This document shows positions 14,306 through 26,211 of a stretch of 64,000 nt of DNA, piece after piece. The stretch spans positions 62,001 to 126,000 of the forward strand of contig QVRM01002448.1 in the NCBI GenBank assembly GCA_003439945.1, in the 5' to 3' direction. The DNA is from Dermanyssus gallinae. Lineage: Eukaryota; Arthropoda; Arachnida; Mesostigmata; Dermanyssidae. Under the pieces are notes generated by a model. That model did not search any database and had not been told where the DNA came from. It was given only the letters and a program-made list of their open reading frames with translations. Every line of letters starts with the position of its first letter. Within the stretch, counting starts at the first letter, position 1. Position numbers and translations under genes: made by a program.

Positions 14306-15330
14306 TTCGTTTCCTTCTGCTTCCCGAGCTGAGTGGACATCCGGAGCTGATCGCCCGCCCAACTTACCTATCTCGAGACCATCCAATGTCTGTCTGCTGT
14401 GTTGTCTATCTATCTGTTTGTCTGTCTGTCCGTTTGTCAGTCAATGAGTTCGTTCGCGCATCCGTCTGTCCGTTAGCGCTGGTTGGCACTTCCGGGCCCG
14501 GATGGGCATTGGCCAGCCGCCGCTTAGCCATCGGTCGCGCCAGTCGTCTCCGCAGCTCTAGCGAAAACAGCTCTATCCGGAAGGTGGTGGCAGCCATTCT
14601 CCGCCGCTCCCATTGCCAGAGCAAAGCAGGGCAGAGTACAGACGGCACGGCCACGACGAGGCAAGTTGCCGCCGCCGCCGCCGCCTCATCATCATCGTCA
14701 TAATCATGATGATCAACAACGACGACGCCGAAAACGACGACGTCTTACGCGAGCGGCATCTACCGGCGGCAAGCATTGCCACACAAACGTCCGAAGAAAA
14801 AGTAGAAGAAGAAGAAGAAGAAGAAGAATAACAACAAAGAAAGAGGTAAAAGAACGAGCTTCTCGTGTTTGCCACTGCTGCTGCTGCTGCTGGTTCTGTT
14901 GTATACGACGACGACGACGGCGGACTTCCGCCGAATCATCAACGGCGGGCAATCGACCCTACGGGATACGCGGAAGGTCGGTCGCTTGCTCGGTGGATCG
15001 GACAGCCTTCTAGCCAGACAGTCTGCGTGAATACCCTGCTAATAGCCAACTTAGGAGGCAATTTACGGCAAACCCTTGACGTGGCCCTTGTTATGGTTGT
15101 TGTTGTTGTTGTTGTTGTTGTTGCTGCTGCTGCTGCGTCTTGCAGCAACTACAACCGCTGTCGCTCCTCCGGCTGTCGTCGAGACGCTGTCGTCAAACAC
15201 TGTTGACAGCTCATATCATAGGCAACGTAGAGAGGCCGCAAGCTGCCTATCATAATTTCGGATAAAGAAGAAAGCAGCATCTCACACTGTGTGATTGTAC
15301 CATTTGAGTCACGCGTTTTTTTCTAACCAA
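13616..15330. other. Dense triplet-repeat island
   Basis: Runs of CT, T(23), GGT, CATCAC, CAG, CGT, GCC, GAA, CTG and GTT follow each other. Open frames here are homopolymeric (Ser, Asp, Arg, Leu runs) on both strands and in several frames at once, so none is called a gene. Confidence 0.5.
14269..14310. repeat. (CGT)n triplet microsatellite
   Basis: About 12 units of CGT. One of several triplet runs between 13.9 and 15.2 kb. Confidence 0.9.
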
Positions 15331-15344
15331 TAATAATAATAATA

Positions 15345-15381
<37 letters not shown>
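15331..15381. repeat. (TAA)n(TTA)n microsatellite
   Basis: TAA repeats switch to ATT repeats, giving a self-complementary run. Confidence 0.9.
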
Positions 15382-15384
<3 letters not shown>

Positions 15385-15754
15385 TTGAAGGTAACTGTCT
15401 CATGAACGACGACGCTCTCATGCCTCCCTCACAGCTCTGTCGAGTGTGGATGGGCCGGAGAACACGCATATCGGCGATGTCAGTATCTCGAGCTGTCAAG
15501 GAGTTACCGCTTCATGCTCACCGCATTGGAGACAACAGATGCTATAAGTGACGGCACCGAGAAGATCGTTAGGCGAAATTGCCGAGGATATAACGAGCCA
15601 CCGACACGAGGCGATGTTTCTGAGGCAAGCGACGCCATTGGCTGTTCAGTATGAACGCGGCTTCTATTATAGGCGCTATGGGCTGACACGAAAATTATTA
15701 TTATTATTAATATTATTATTAATATTGAAGGTAATGTCTCATGAACGACGACGC

Positions 15755-15757
<3 letters not shown>

Positions 15758-15797
<40 letters not shown>
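15758..15797. repeat. (TA)n microsatellite
   Basis: About 40 bp, within a stretch that also has several ATT runs. Confidence 0.95.
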
Positions 15798-15800
<3 letters not shown>

Positions 15801-17634
15801 ATTATATAACATCTAAAAAATTGCTTACATTATTATTGCTTGAGTGTCGGTCACCACTCCATAATAATAATTATTATTATTTTTTAGTCAAGACAGTTGT
15901 GGGAAACAGCTGTGAATATGATGTGATTACTATTTTGCCATTAGCCATGCATAGCAATTCGCGTTTCTTGCATTCGGCCGAACGTTGTGAAGGCGTCAGT
16001 TACTGTCAATGTTTCGCAAATAGGCATTACATCATGCGCATGTGTGTCCGGATGTTAGTCGGAAAACGCTTTCGTAAATGGGTGAGTAAGTAAGCTGATG
16101 AACGACGTACAAACCTGGGCAACTGGGCGTGTGCCCAGCTCGACTAACTGGTTATTTTGGCGCCCTGCCAGAGGTAACAACGACAACAGGAGCGACCGCA
16201 GCAGCAGAAGCAACATAGGCGGGACCATCCCCACAGGAACGAAATGCATTTATCTATCGTTCCATATGTAGGCCATACATCTTCTTCAGAGTCGCAACTA
16301 ACGATGCGAGCGTCCTTGGGCAATTAGATTACCTACCTGCTGTTAGGAAGGTGTCTGCCGCAAGGCTCCGTCGTGGCTACCCGGAAAAACCGGCCACCGT
16401 GCGTGTCCTAGCCAAAGGCCCTCATATGCGTGCCGAAAACCCCGACAGCGGCAGTGCGGCTTCCGCGAGACGACATTCGTCGTTGCGTAACGCGTAATGT
16501 TTGAGCGCTGGAACGCGGGCAAAGCTCACCGCGGCTGATGACGTCTTTCCGTCTCTTCCCTACAAAGTGAGCTGAGGTATGAAGTTGCAAACGGTTAATT
16601 TAGCCCTGTCGCATGTTAAGTTCTCAGCAGTGCTGATAAACAAATCGCGTACTATGACTTCACGTCCACCGAGATAATAACACTTACACGTATGACGAGA
16701 GATTGTTGATGGCACGAACAGACTGTTCGCTTGGCGTATGGATAAATGAGCGCACGCTTCAGCCTAATCGTATCTACTTATTGAATGAAACCAATAGTCC
16801 CGCACGACTCTCACAATGCAGAGGTAATTAACCATTATAACACACACTTTTTTATACAATTAAGTTGGCTTTCAGTTTTGTAATTATTATTGTTTTTGCA
16901 AGGCAAAATACAGAAATTTACCTATGAATAAAAGTGGTACTGCATTAAAAAGAGCAGTAGTCATATTGGATTTAGAATCGCAGTAGCCTTAACGCTTCTC
17001 TTTTTCAGCACCTTATTTAAACCGAATCACCAGCAGTGATGCGCGTAAGTTAATGCACTTTGGGTGGACCCCGACAGTTGTTAAGGATACTTCTATTAGC
17101 GTAATCTCCACAAATAGCGACCACGACGTATAGTATCATAAAGAGTAAAAATACATATTTACGTCGCCTGGAACTTTTAACTTCCAACTTTCAAAACTTT
17201 AAAACTTAAGTAAATGTTGGTATAAAGCTATATAGTATTTTTAACTAGGCTATGCCCAAGAATTTCCGCATAAATCAAAACGACACTAACGGCCTTTATT
17301 CACTTGAGCTTTGGGAAACTTCAAGGCATATCAAACTAAATGCAAATATAAAACATCCTGAACAAAGCTATACAACCGGCAATGCTGGAGCACCGATGTT
17401 TTGAACAAACTAACAATATAATTAAGGCAACTGTGCCTATAATACGGCCACATTCGTTGCAATGATGTCAACAAGACTAAGTGCGCAGGAGGAGCTGTTA
17501 TGGTTCGTCGACGAGGCGGGCATAATTACCCTAATTAAGGCTTTCAAAGATGAGCTTTGATAGCGCTGCGAAGCTACGCAGGGCTTCCACTGGATGTATC
17601 TGTTTAATTCGCTCAGGACTAACGAATCACTCAC
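15798..17634. other. Anonymous sequence
   Basis: ATT runs near 15.87 kb, otherwise no recognisable element or gene. Confidence 0.4.
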
Positions 17635-17732
17635 CTCCATTGCCGTCACAAGTGCACTGATGAAATAAATCCAGATTCGTCTCTCTTTCGATGCGGTAGG
17701 TAAATCCATAACCGCTGGACGACAAAAGGATC
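17635..17732 (-). CDS. Candidate isolated coding exon
   Basis: 98 nt between a pyrimidine-rich acceptor (CTTTTCAACAG) and a strong donor (GAG|GTGAGT). The open frame reads SFCRPAVMDLPTASKERR then IWIYFISALVTAME, a possible membrane segment. A TATAAA-like site at about 17750 offers a second reading in which this is a first exon starting at the ATG at 17709. No partner exon was found, so the gene is unproven. Confidence 0.25.
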
Positions 17733-17848
17733 CTGTTGAAAAGGAGCGCGTTGTTTATAAGTGCTGATATTTATTAACTTATCTTAGATGTACGTGATGG
17801 CCAATGTTTGTACGTTTTAGATCTAGCGTTCTAGTTCAGCATGTGCGT

Positions 17849-17889
17849 ATATATAGAAAATATTGTGATGATTTATTAATCATTTACAA
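17849..17889 (-). repeat. 41-bp repeat, probable LINE 3' tail
   Basis: Identical over 41 bases to 33781-33821 (starts ATATATAGAAAATATT on the plus strand), with different flanks. Confidence 0.6.
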
Positions 17890-17949
17890 TACGTTTGCAC
17901 ACTCGGCAGTGCTCGCCTATATATATATATATATATATATTATATTCCA

Positions 17950-19300
17950 TATGGTTGTGAGACATATATGTGAGTTTTTCTAAAATGAAACTCTCTTCAG
18001 AGTCTCGAGACTCTGTGCTCAGAGGTCGTCGTCCATTGATAACGTCCACACAGAGAGCGAGGCAAAATGTGTTCTGCTGCTGCGGCCGCCGACGCCGCAG
18101 CCACGGCCACGGCGGACTGACTGAAGCCGCCGCTCGAGTCGGCTTGAAATCGAGGACGCAAGAGCGGGACCGGCAACGATCCGATGGATCAGGGCGATAA
18201 TTGGACAAGACGAACGACAGAAGTAGGGCAAGCAAGCACCAACGTAAACGACGGCGGTGACAACGACAACAACAACAATAACGGCAACGAAAAATCGAAG
18301 TGAAGAGGTTTTTCGGCAGCAGCAGCAGCAGCAGCGAAACAATGTCCACCGTCCACCAATGTCCTGGTAGCAGCTCCTTCTTGCTTCAGCACCCCTATCA
18401 CCCCTCACCGCCGCTGTTGTAGCGAGAACTTCTTCGATTTCTAAGGATGATAGAGGGAGAAGGTCATCAGAGCATGTGGATTTAAAGATCGTGTGGATAA
18501 GTAAAGGTTCAAGGAGAGCGGCAAAGCGGGATGAAAAACTGGGGGACCGGGGGTGCGACGCGATCCAGCGCACGAAAGCGAAACGAAGCGAACGAACACC
18601 AGCTTCATCGATGAGCGGACGAATCGACCAGCGGGCTGCTGCTGCTTCTTCTTCTTCTCCTGTTCCCACCATCACTGCTGCTGGTGCCCCACAGGTCGGT
18701 GGGGTAGCCTAGCCTTCCTGGTCTGTCTATCGCTTCTCTCCCTACATCTCTCTCCATGTCTGACTACCTCTCTTTATGCTCTCTTTCTCTGCTTTCTCTT
18801 GAACTGTCCACTATGACCAACATAAGCAATGACCGCATGCCCGCTCTTTCGGAGCAGCAGCAGCAGCAGGAACTGCAGGACTCAGAACAACAGAGGAGGA
18901 GCGTAGCTGTAGACGACGACCATCCCGATGATTCGCACCGCCCCGCTGCCATCACCGTTCGCCGTGACCGTTCGGCAGGACGGCAGGACAGCTCTGACCG
19001 TCCGTTGACCAGCCCAGAGTCTTCCGTCCGGTCCGTTGTTAAGCGAAGAACAGCGCGCCGGTCGCGGCGAAATTGAAACGATTGACGGTTGAACGAACGA
19101 ATGGATGGGGGGAACAAGCAGTCGAGTGTAGCCCGAAGGGGGAGACGGGGCGACGACAGGGGGAAGCGCTGAAACGGCTTGCCTTTCCGCCGACTCTCGA
19201 CCGAAAAAGGCTTAAAGGCCTTCTTTTTTTAGGCCGGCCGGCTTGAAATCCTCCTCCATATCCCAGTCTTCTTTTAACAGCCATCACCACAGGAATGAAT
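17950..19300. other. GC-richer triplet-repeat island
   Basis: CAG/CTG, GCC and CAACAA runs at 18.25-18.4 and 18.85 kb, C/T-rich 18.72-18.8 kb. A 218-codon open minus-strand frame (18675-18019) is mostly Cys, Val, Ala and Arg runs. Similar in style to 13.6-15.3 kb and 49.6-51.4 kb. Confidence 0.4.
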
Positions 19301-19924
19301 GGAACTCTGCAGTTGGTGTTGTTGCTAGTGCACTTGTTGTTATTGCTGTTACTAGTAAAACAAATTGTTGTTTTTGTTACAACTTATGTTAATTTAGTCG
19401 ATATGCCGATATGTATTAATGAAACCGTCGCTGGCGATCTGGTGATCTTGTAGCATAAGTGGGCTTTTATTGTTACAGTTTAATATTGCAAAAGCATGTT
19501 ATTCGCAAGGTTTTGATCTAATATAACCCAGGCTCGCAAATTAAATTTCAATTTAGTTAACCCAGTCCTAACTCTGGTTTCATCACCCTTTTTAATATGT
19601 TTATATTACAACGTTGACCGTTGCCTCTTTTTGTCCACCATTCTAACGAGAGCAAAAACAAGCTTCTCCCAAGACCCCGCCAGACAACTGAGTGATTAAC
19701 GCAATACCGAGAAAGACAGATGCATTGAGAATATCACTCGTGACGTTAACTGCAGAACTGTGAACACATAAGGTGTTGATAGTCATACACGATGTACGCG
19801 GTGTGAACGGGACATTTGTTGCAGACCGCTCCTACGCACAACGACGGAGATGAAAGTGCGTCCAGAGTCTTAAGCTCGGCCGCAGCCTCCGCTACCTTCC
19901 CTCCTATGTGGTATTCCCAGCTAA

Positions 19925-20105
19925 AACTTTTCGGGCTGACTCTCATCCAACATTTAACGTTCATGGAATTGCTTTCGCATTGCTTCGAAAGATGGACCAC
20001 ATAGATGCAAATGTGCAACGGCGGGGATCGAATCCGTGCACCTATGCGTCTCCACGGTCGATCGCACGGCGCACGCGAATGCACCTTGCCATGTCACCGA
20101 GCACG
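19925..20105 (-). mobile_element. tRNA-derived SINE, family B, copy 1
   Basis: Inverse of the 36378 copy: tail TTTTCGGGCTGACTCTCATC and ACATTTAACGTTCATGG, then GTGCAACGGCGGGGATCGAA (B box) and the A-box part near 20095. Confidence 0.72.
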
Positions 20106-20129
20106 ACGTACCACTCCAACCTACAGCTA

Positions 20130-20610
20130 CTTTTCCCACCCTGATAGACAAGCGCAGATTCGGTGCGTCATGCACAGAATGAAACCGTTTTCAAGGGAAT
20201 TAAAAGTCACCTATGTAAGGTGCTTTCATATTCTGTTTAGGCAGTATGCCAGCTTTGGAATGCGCTTCTGACATGAAAAGACGCACCGCTGCATCAACGG
20301 AAAGTCCTTTGACGTTCCTTCCCCAACACACCGTAGATATCAGCCAGGGCAGAGTTTATGACACCATCGGTTCGTATAATGAAGGCGAAGGGATATAGGG
20401 AAACGTGTTTACGAACTCAAGAGGCTCACCACAGCATAAAAGATGATGTCTAGTCTTGCCAGTCGCCCTCCGCGTCGGACTTGAACGACCTTGGCAGTCT
20501 TCCGGCAGTCTGGTTGGGGCGGTTGGTATGGGGTGCATGCCATGCTTTTCATTGGAACACGCGTTAGTGGGTCCTTTGATGCTCACAATAGTCGTACTGC
20601 CTTCTGGCAT
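20130..20610 (-). mobile_element. LINE reverse transcriptase C-terminal fragment (degenerate)
   Basis: Minus-strand frames resemble the post-RT region of arthropod LINEs: RRGGRLARLD, then GEPLEFVNTFPYIPS (about 20405-20450), FPLMQRCVFSCQKR and a LNRI-KHLT segment. Stops and frameshifts interrupt it. The SINE copy at 19925-20105 adjoins its downstream end. Confidence 0.5.
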
Positions 20611-20642
20611 TCTGAATTCACCTGCCTAATTTGGTTGATTCC

Positions 20643-20650
<8 letters not shown>

Positions 20651-20690
<40 letters not shown>
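20651..20690. repeat. (TA)n microsatellite
   Basis: Pure TA run of 40 bp. Confidence 0.95.
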
Positions 20691-20692
<2 letters not shown>

Positions 20693-21109
20693 AGAGAACT
20701 AGTAAGCATTTAGGAGCTATATATAGGTGCACTAGATATGCACTCGGTCGTGGTGTACAAGCCTTGTTGGCTCCTGTCTCCGTTTGAAATGCTCGTCTCT
20801 GAGTCACTCTAAACCCAGCCCTCTTCCGTCCTAGTGATAATTGACATGCTACGCATCGATATACATAGAATGTGTATTATTTGAGTCCAATTTCGTTTCA
20901 AAAAGACACGAATGACGACAAACTTTCATGATGTTGGCATGTAGATTTAATGCCCACCTCTTCTTCAATTCGTCTCGGTCGTACTACTTTGGCTGGAACG
21001 TACTAGCCTAGTGGTAAATATATAGAACATTAAATAAATCAATAAAAATTTGAATGAAATTTAAGAGAGTTTGAGAAGGTAGACTCTAGCCTAAAAGGAG
21101 GGATATTTG

Positions 21110-21368
21110 TTTTTAATTCTAGACTATCCTCCGTCCCCTACGGACTTGGCACTTAACCTGAGGTATATCTTCAATGCACCGAGCGCCGAACATGTTAAGT
21201 TATCTAGGGTTTCTCCAACAGTTCTGGTGGCAGCATGGCCGCTGATTCTCAGCGGTATGGTTTATCATCTATTTTCAATGAGCACCGCTCAAAGAAAATT
21301 CGACCAACAACGGGGATCGAACCGGCGACACCCCGGTAGCGCACTAGTTCCCTAGACCACGCCGCCAT
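21110..21368 (-). mobile_element. tRNA-derived SINE, family A, copy 2 (most complete)
   Basis: Read on the minus strand the head is tRNA-like: TGGTCTAGGGAACTAGTGCG (A-box region) and GTCGCCGGTTCGATCCCCG (B box GGTTCGATCCC). A body of about 200 bases follows, containing TAGATGATAAACCATACCGC and ending near GACTATCCTCCGTCCCC read on the plus strand. Copies at 8640-8775 and 43800-44055. Confidence 0.75.
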
Positions 21369-21413
21369 TAGATAGACTCTATTTAATGCTCAGCTACTTT
21401 CGGTATATATATA

Positions 21414-22702
21414 CAGGTAGTTCAATAAGTTCTTAGAATGAGCTTTTTAGAATTCAAATTTTGGCACGCTTTCACCGCTAATAGGAACTGCAACTTTTCG
21501 ACTGCTAGCACTCAATATATTATGGTGATTGGCCATTGCGATTTCGTTTGATAGCTTTTCCCGTGCAACGTATCGGCGTGATTTTTAAAAATGGAGAAAA
21601 AAGAGTTTCGAGTGGTTATCATGCATTTTTATTTCAAAGGTTGGAATGCGACCCAAGTAAAAATTGAGTTAGACGAGACGTACAGTGACTCTGCGCCATA
21701 TTTTGCCACTGTTTCCAACTGGATTAATGTGTTAAAAAGAGGTCGCAGGAGCACCGAGGATGAACTACGTCCAGGGGGCCAAAAAACGGCAACTGATGAG
21801 GAAAACGTAGAGAAAGTGCGAAAAATTCTTGGCACAGATAAGCCAATGAACATGAAGGAAATAGCGGAGGCATTAGGGATTAGTTTAGGCAGTGTGCATT
21901 TTATCCTACACGAAAACTTGAAGATGAAATAACTTAGAGCAAAATGGCTGCCGCATTTGCTCAACCAAGGCCAAAAAGACGCGCCTGTTTTGGCTTTACA
22001 GCGAAATTTGGCCAAGATGTCGAACAATCTGTCGGATTTTTGGTGCAGATTCATGATCCTCGATGAAAGCCGGGTTCATCACTACACTCCCGAGACCCAA
22101 GAAGCATCTTGCCAATGGTGTGCACCTGATGAAGGACCTCCGAAGAGGGTGCGGACAACGGCATTGACCGGAAAGGTGATGGCTACAGTTTTTTAAGAGC
22201 AACGTAGAATAATGCTGGTCGACTACCTTGAGAGCTGTAAAACGATCACAGGAGAATATTATGCAAGACTGTTGGACTGCCGTTAGCAAGAACTCATCGT
22301 GAAACGGCCCGCTTTGCAGAAGAAGGTTGTCCCGTTTCACCAGGGCAATGCTCCTGCACACAAGTCCCGGCAAGCATCGGCAAAACTGGCCCAACTGAGG
22401 TTCGAACTTATTGAACAACCCTCCTATTCTCCAGACCTGGCCCCTCTGATTATTTCCTCTTCGGACTTTTGAAGAATAGTCTCGGTGGAAAGCGTTTTTC
22501 CAGCAATGAAGAGGTTAAGGCTGCTGTCAATGCCTATTTTCAGTCTAACGACGCGGAATTCTACTCAAGAGGTATGAAAGCTCTGAAATCTCGGTGGGAA
22601 GAGTGTATTGAGCTTCTCGGGGAGTATATCGAATAAGAAAAATTTAAAAACATGATTTGGAAAATTCTCGGTTTTCATTCTAAGAACTTATTGAAGTACC
22701 TG
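21414..22702 (+). mobile_element. mariner element, copy 1 (inactive)
   Basis: 1,289 bp between TA dinucleotides (21412-21413 and 22703-22704), with about 28-bp inverted ends starting CAGGTAGTTCAATAAG (one mismatch between ends). Contains a broken transposase gene. Very close to copy 2 at 31130-32419. Confidence 0.93.
21591..22636 (+). pseudogene. mariner transposase pseudogene, copy 1
   Basis: mariner transposase of about 348 codons with an N-terminal helix-turn-helix (WNATQVKIELDETYSD) and recognisable catalytic region. It is dead several times over: TAA at codon 114 (21930-21932, GAG in copy 2), a stop at the VF-W position near codon 202, a TAG near codon 232, and one missing C in the SPDLAPSD segment (about 22443) that shifts the frame. 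The second catalytic Asp reads Gly (HQGNAPAH instead of HQDNAPAH). Confidence 0.92.
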
Positions 22703-23044
22703 TATACAGACGTCCCCGGCTGCCGAAGCCCTGGCGAGCTCTCGTAACTAATTCATTGATGCAGTACATAGCACCAGCCTCCGTTCGCAGGCAACCCCAC
22801 GAGATATTGTGCCATTTAAATTGCCACAAAGCCTTCTAACTAGATAAGCAACAAGCAGCTATCAAAACAAGTTTCATTGACGAGAGGTGAATGTCGCGTA
22901 TTTAAAACATCCGCACACAAGGCGGCTAGATGGGTTATCCCTGCAGTAAGCAAGAGAAGTAAAGCGTGAGTTCGTCTGCTGTTCGCGGTTTTTCATAAGG
23001 ACTCAACACATTTCGGAGATAAAATGAGTTGTCGTCCAACCAAA

Positions 23045-23110
23045 CCGCCTGGTCATCGGTATCATAACTTGGGTGCCCTTGGGATCAAGGTTCGAGTCCC
23101 GAAAAAAGAA
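23045..23110 (+). repeat. tRNA-like sequence with B box
   Basis: AAGGTTCGAGTCCCG at about 23089-23103 fits a B box. The upstream CTGGTCATCGGTATCAT is weakly A-box-like and recurs near 24482 as GGTCATCGGTGTCAT. Possible SINE relic. Confidence 0.35.
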
Positions 23111-23630
23111 TGTGGACATAATTAAGGCGGGTCCTTGTCATCGTCGTCAGTTGGCTGCAGCAACGTGGTTTGACTAACAATTAGTCATATGTGGCTATGT
23201 GAATGTATTAAACCAGCAATATCCGAGAGACAAGCGGGAGCACTGCGGCTCCACCCAGTTGTCATCATGCACTCGAACGTATGTTCACTGAGCTTCCCTT
23301 AGTGAATACGAGTATATATTGACGATGATGATGATGATTCTGGTGGTGACAGGCCGATCCATCTTTTAAAAATTCCGCACGAAAGCGTCTATCTTAGGCA
23401 GGCAAAACCTGTGTATATTATGTAACGTTTAGTAAAGTTCATCTGAGCCTAGTTCAAAAATAAACATTAAGTTTATTTGAAAACTGTGGAACTTAACTCT
23501 AACCCTTGCTTTAACATATACTCCCATTTTAAAAAGACCGCGTTTTTGACATAAATATATATGTTTGGATCAATACTGATTGGGTAAAAAAATAAACAAT
23601 CACTTCATATATGTATATTTATAAATATAA

Positions 23631-23772
23631 GGAAAACGTAATATCTGCTAATTCAGTCTAGTATTAGCATACTACATATTTAACGGGTTCTGAAATGATG
23701 GTAATATATAAACGGAAGGAAAATGTAATCTTTGCTAATTCGGTCTAGTATTAGCTTACTATATATTTAACG
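23631..23772 (+). repeat. Imperfect tandem duplication (about 55-bp unit, 87-bp period)
   Basis: GGAAAACGTAATATCTGCTA at 23631 and GGAAAATGTAATCTTTGCTA at 23718 begin two similar blocks that both run through GTCTAGTATTAGC to ATATTTAACG. Confidence 0.75.
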
Positions 23773-23797
23773 CATAATAAATGTTCTGGGTTATTTG

Positions 23798-23834
<37 letters not shown>

Positions 23835-25110
23835 AGCAAAAAGAGAAAAAAACAGAAAAAAACAACGAAACATATTTTGAAAATTTCATTAGCCCGTCAT
23901 AATTGTGTATTTGTGTTTCTTGTGGGCGTTTACCTGTAGCCATCCACACGTTATACAACTAAAAACTGCATCTAGTTCCAAACGCTTGGCATATACAGCT
24001 GATGAATGGAGACTTGCATACCTAATTATCGGTGCTAAGTGTTGCTATGTCACGGTTGCCATGATTATCAGTACTGCAATTACTACGACAGTCTACCCGG
24101 GAGGCATGCATCCTTTTTATGACCAGCATTGGACGGTCTAGCTGGGTCCAACGATTTAGCCTTGTATCTGAGGGATGAATGGCTGCACTCAGATTCGTCC
24201 GCTTAAACGTCCCGGCAAATAAGAAGCACGTTGAGTCTCACCTTAGCCATCTCTAATCTAAGTCATCATTGCCCTATGGTAACTTCCATGCAGCCAAATG
24301 AAATTCCATCGTTAACCTCTTACATATTAAACCTAAAGGACCAATGCGAATGATTCGAATAAATATATTCTATTCCACGAACTAGACACCCAATGGGCAC
24401 AAATTCCAGCTACTTGAGAGCTAAGTAGCTCTTTTATATGGCATAAGGGCAAGATGTATTTATTACCAATCTTAGTGCCGGGTCATCGGTGTCATCTAAT
24501 ATGCATTTGTATATTCGCTATATCGCGCCTGGTTTTTGCCTCATATGTATCGAACCAACGATCAATTTGAAGTGTCAAAGCACACGACCTCATCTCCAAG
24601 GCGTTAGCTTCGCGGTGTTCTCCTAGACCTCAGGGTTTGGTAAGTAAAAGCAGCAATATAACACCTTCACCTACCCACTGTTGCGTGTACTAACCGTACT
24701 AACCTGTTGTAGCAAATGCCTAGATAAAGCAGAGTCAGATAATATTTGAGTTATGCTTCTTCTTTGATGTGGACCGCCATCTTAAGAAGCAATTTCTATA
24801 AACCTGCACTCGCCGCGAGCCTGCACCACTCCTGCTAGATGAATGCAAAAAGACTCTCTGCCGTGGAAACGCATTTTTCTCGGAAAAACCCAACAGCCCA
24901 AATAGGGGGCGCACCATAGAGTGGAATATATTCAAGATTTTTTTTGGTTGGGTTTAGTTTTGGGGTTTTCCAGCCAAGAGGAACACAAGAGGCGATTGTT
25001 TTTTTTTAGAGAGAACGCTAATAATTACGACCGTGAGTCGCACAATACCTTAAATCATAAGTGTTAGGCTTGCGTAAGTGTATTTGCGACTCTATAAAAA
25101 GAAGAATCTG

Positions 25111-25146
<36 letters not shown>

Positions 25147-25875
25147 ATTTCCACAAATAACTAAACGAGTGCTTGGTATAGCAGTTGGCCAAGAAGCATC
25201 TTCGACGTACGAGACGGTCAAAGCTCGCATGGTCGGTAAGCAGCGCACGGCAAAACGGCGGCTCCTGCCTATAAAGACAAGAACCTCTTGAGTTTCCAAT
25301 CGAGCTACGCCACCAGCGACATTGACTAGTCAGCCAGCCACACTCTTCAAACAGTCAACCCAACACCACCCAATGGCACCCCACTTCAATGGCATGATGG
25401 TGATGATGATGCCGATGATGGTGGCGATGCTTAGTTATTGTGTGGTCAGTCCCCGTACCCTGCTTGTGTTCCACCTCCTCCATTTCCTCTCTCATTATTC
25501 GCGCCTCGTTGATCGTTGATTATCGGGTAGGTCATCGCTGTCCGTCATCGCAATAACAACAACAACCACCCTCCACAAGTCCCTGCTACTGCTGCCGCTG
25601 CTGCTACCACGGCGGTCGGGGTGACACACTTACGATGTGTGTATCATCCCCTTGACTACTACGCCGACTGACACCGTGGCTATCAAATCTTTCGATCCAC
25701 CACCAGCACAGATGAGGCAGACGGATGGATGCTTCTTGCCGTTCCCGCCATCCCACTTGTGTGACCGCCCTCGCCGCCGGCCTAGCTGCTGGAAGCGCGC
25801 AGTCTAGCAGCACTGTTGTACATAGCACGGTCCGGCTCGCCTTCCAGCCCGCGTATCATCCGTAGACAGCGGTCA

Positions 25876-25912
25876 TATAAAAATCAACTCGGGAGTTCGG
25901 GTCTAGATCAGC
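25876..25912 (+). promoter_or_regulatory. Core promoter of the secreted-protein gene (TATA and Inr)
   Basis: TATAAAAA at 25876-25883 is followed about 30 bases later by ATCAGCTG (about 25907), close to the arthropod initiator TCAGT. The implied 5' UTR of about 120 bases contains no ATG before the proposed start codon. The spacing is normal for a TATA/Inr promoter. Confidence 0.5.
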
Positions 25913-26027
25913 TGGTCTCTCTCGCACACCGTGCCACGCCACACGTCCAGCATCACCCACCCACCCACCCATCAGCCACCAGCGCACGACCAGTTTGCCG
26001 TGCCGCACGAATAAGAACAGGAACAAG

Positions 26028-26211
26028 ATGCTCCTCAAGCTTCTTCTCGTCGTCGGCCTGACGGCGGCCATCGCCTCGGCCGGCCGCGGCTCGGATCAAC
26101 GAGATCAGCGAGGTGGCCGCGACCATTCCCACGACAGCCACCATGGCTCGACCGAGGGCGGCCGCCGGGATCGTGAGACGACGGATCCGCTTTTCGCCAA
26201 GTTCATGGAGA
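26028..26211 (+). CDS. Secreted protein gene, exon 1 (signal peptide)
   Basis: 184 nt, exit phase 1, donor GAGA|GTGAGT. Contains the signal peptide and the Arg/His/Asp-rich linker up to TDPLFAKFME. Base composition is GC-rich compared with the AT-rich intron. Confidence 0.7.

Larger units (their letters stand above)
22705..25300. other. Anonymous AT-rich sequence with minor repeats
   Basis: Holds the tRNA-like stretch at 23045, the tandem duplication at 23631 and (TA)n tracts near 23803 and 25114. No gene recognised. Confidence 0.4.

Noticed and set aside
14078..15206. Many open frames with Asp, Ser, Leu or Arg runs on both strands
   Set aside because: They come from triplet microsatellites, which stay open in several frames. 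No splice or domain support.
18019..18675. 218-codon minus-strand frame
   Set aside because: Mostly Cys, Val, Ala and Arg runs from triplet repeats; other frames and the other strand are open over the same stretch.
21629..22054. 141-codon minus-strand frame, repeated at 31345-31770
   Set aside because: Antisense shadow of the mariner transposase; its duplication only reflects the two element copies.
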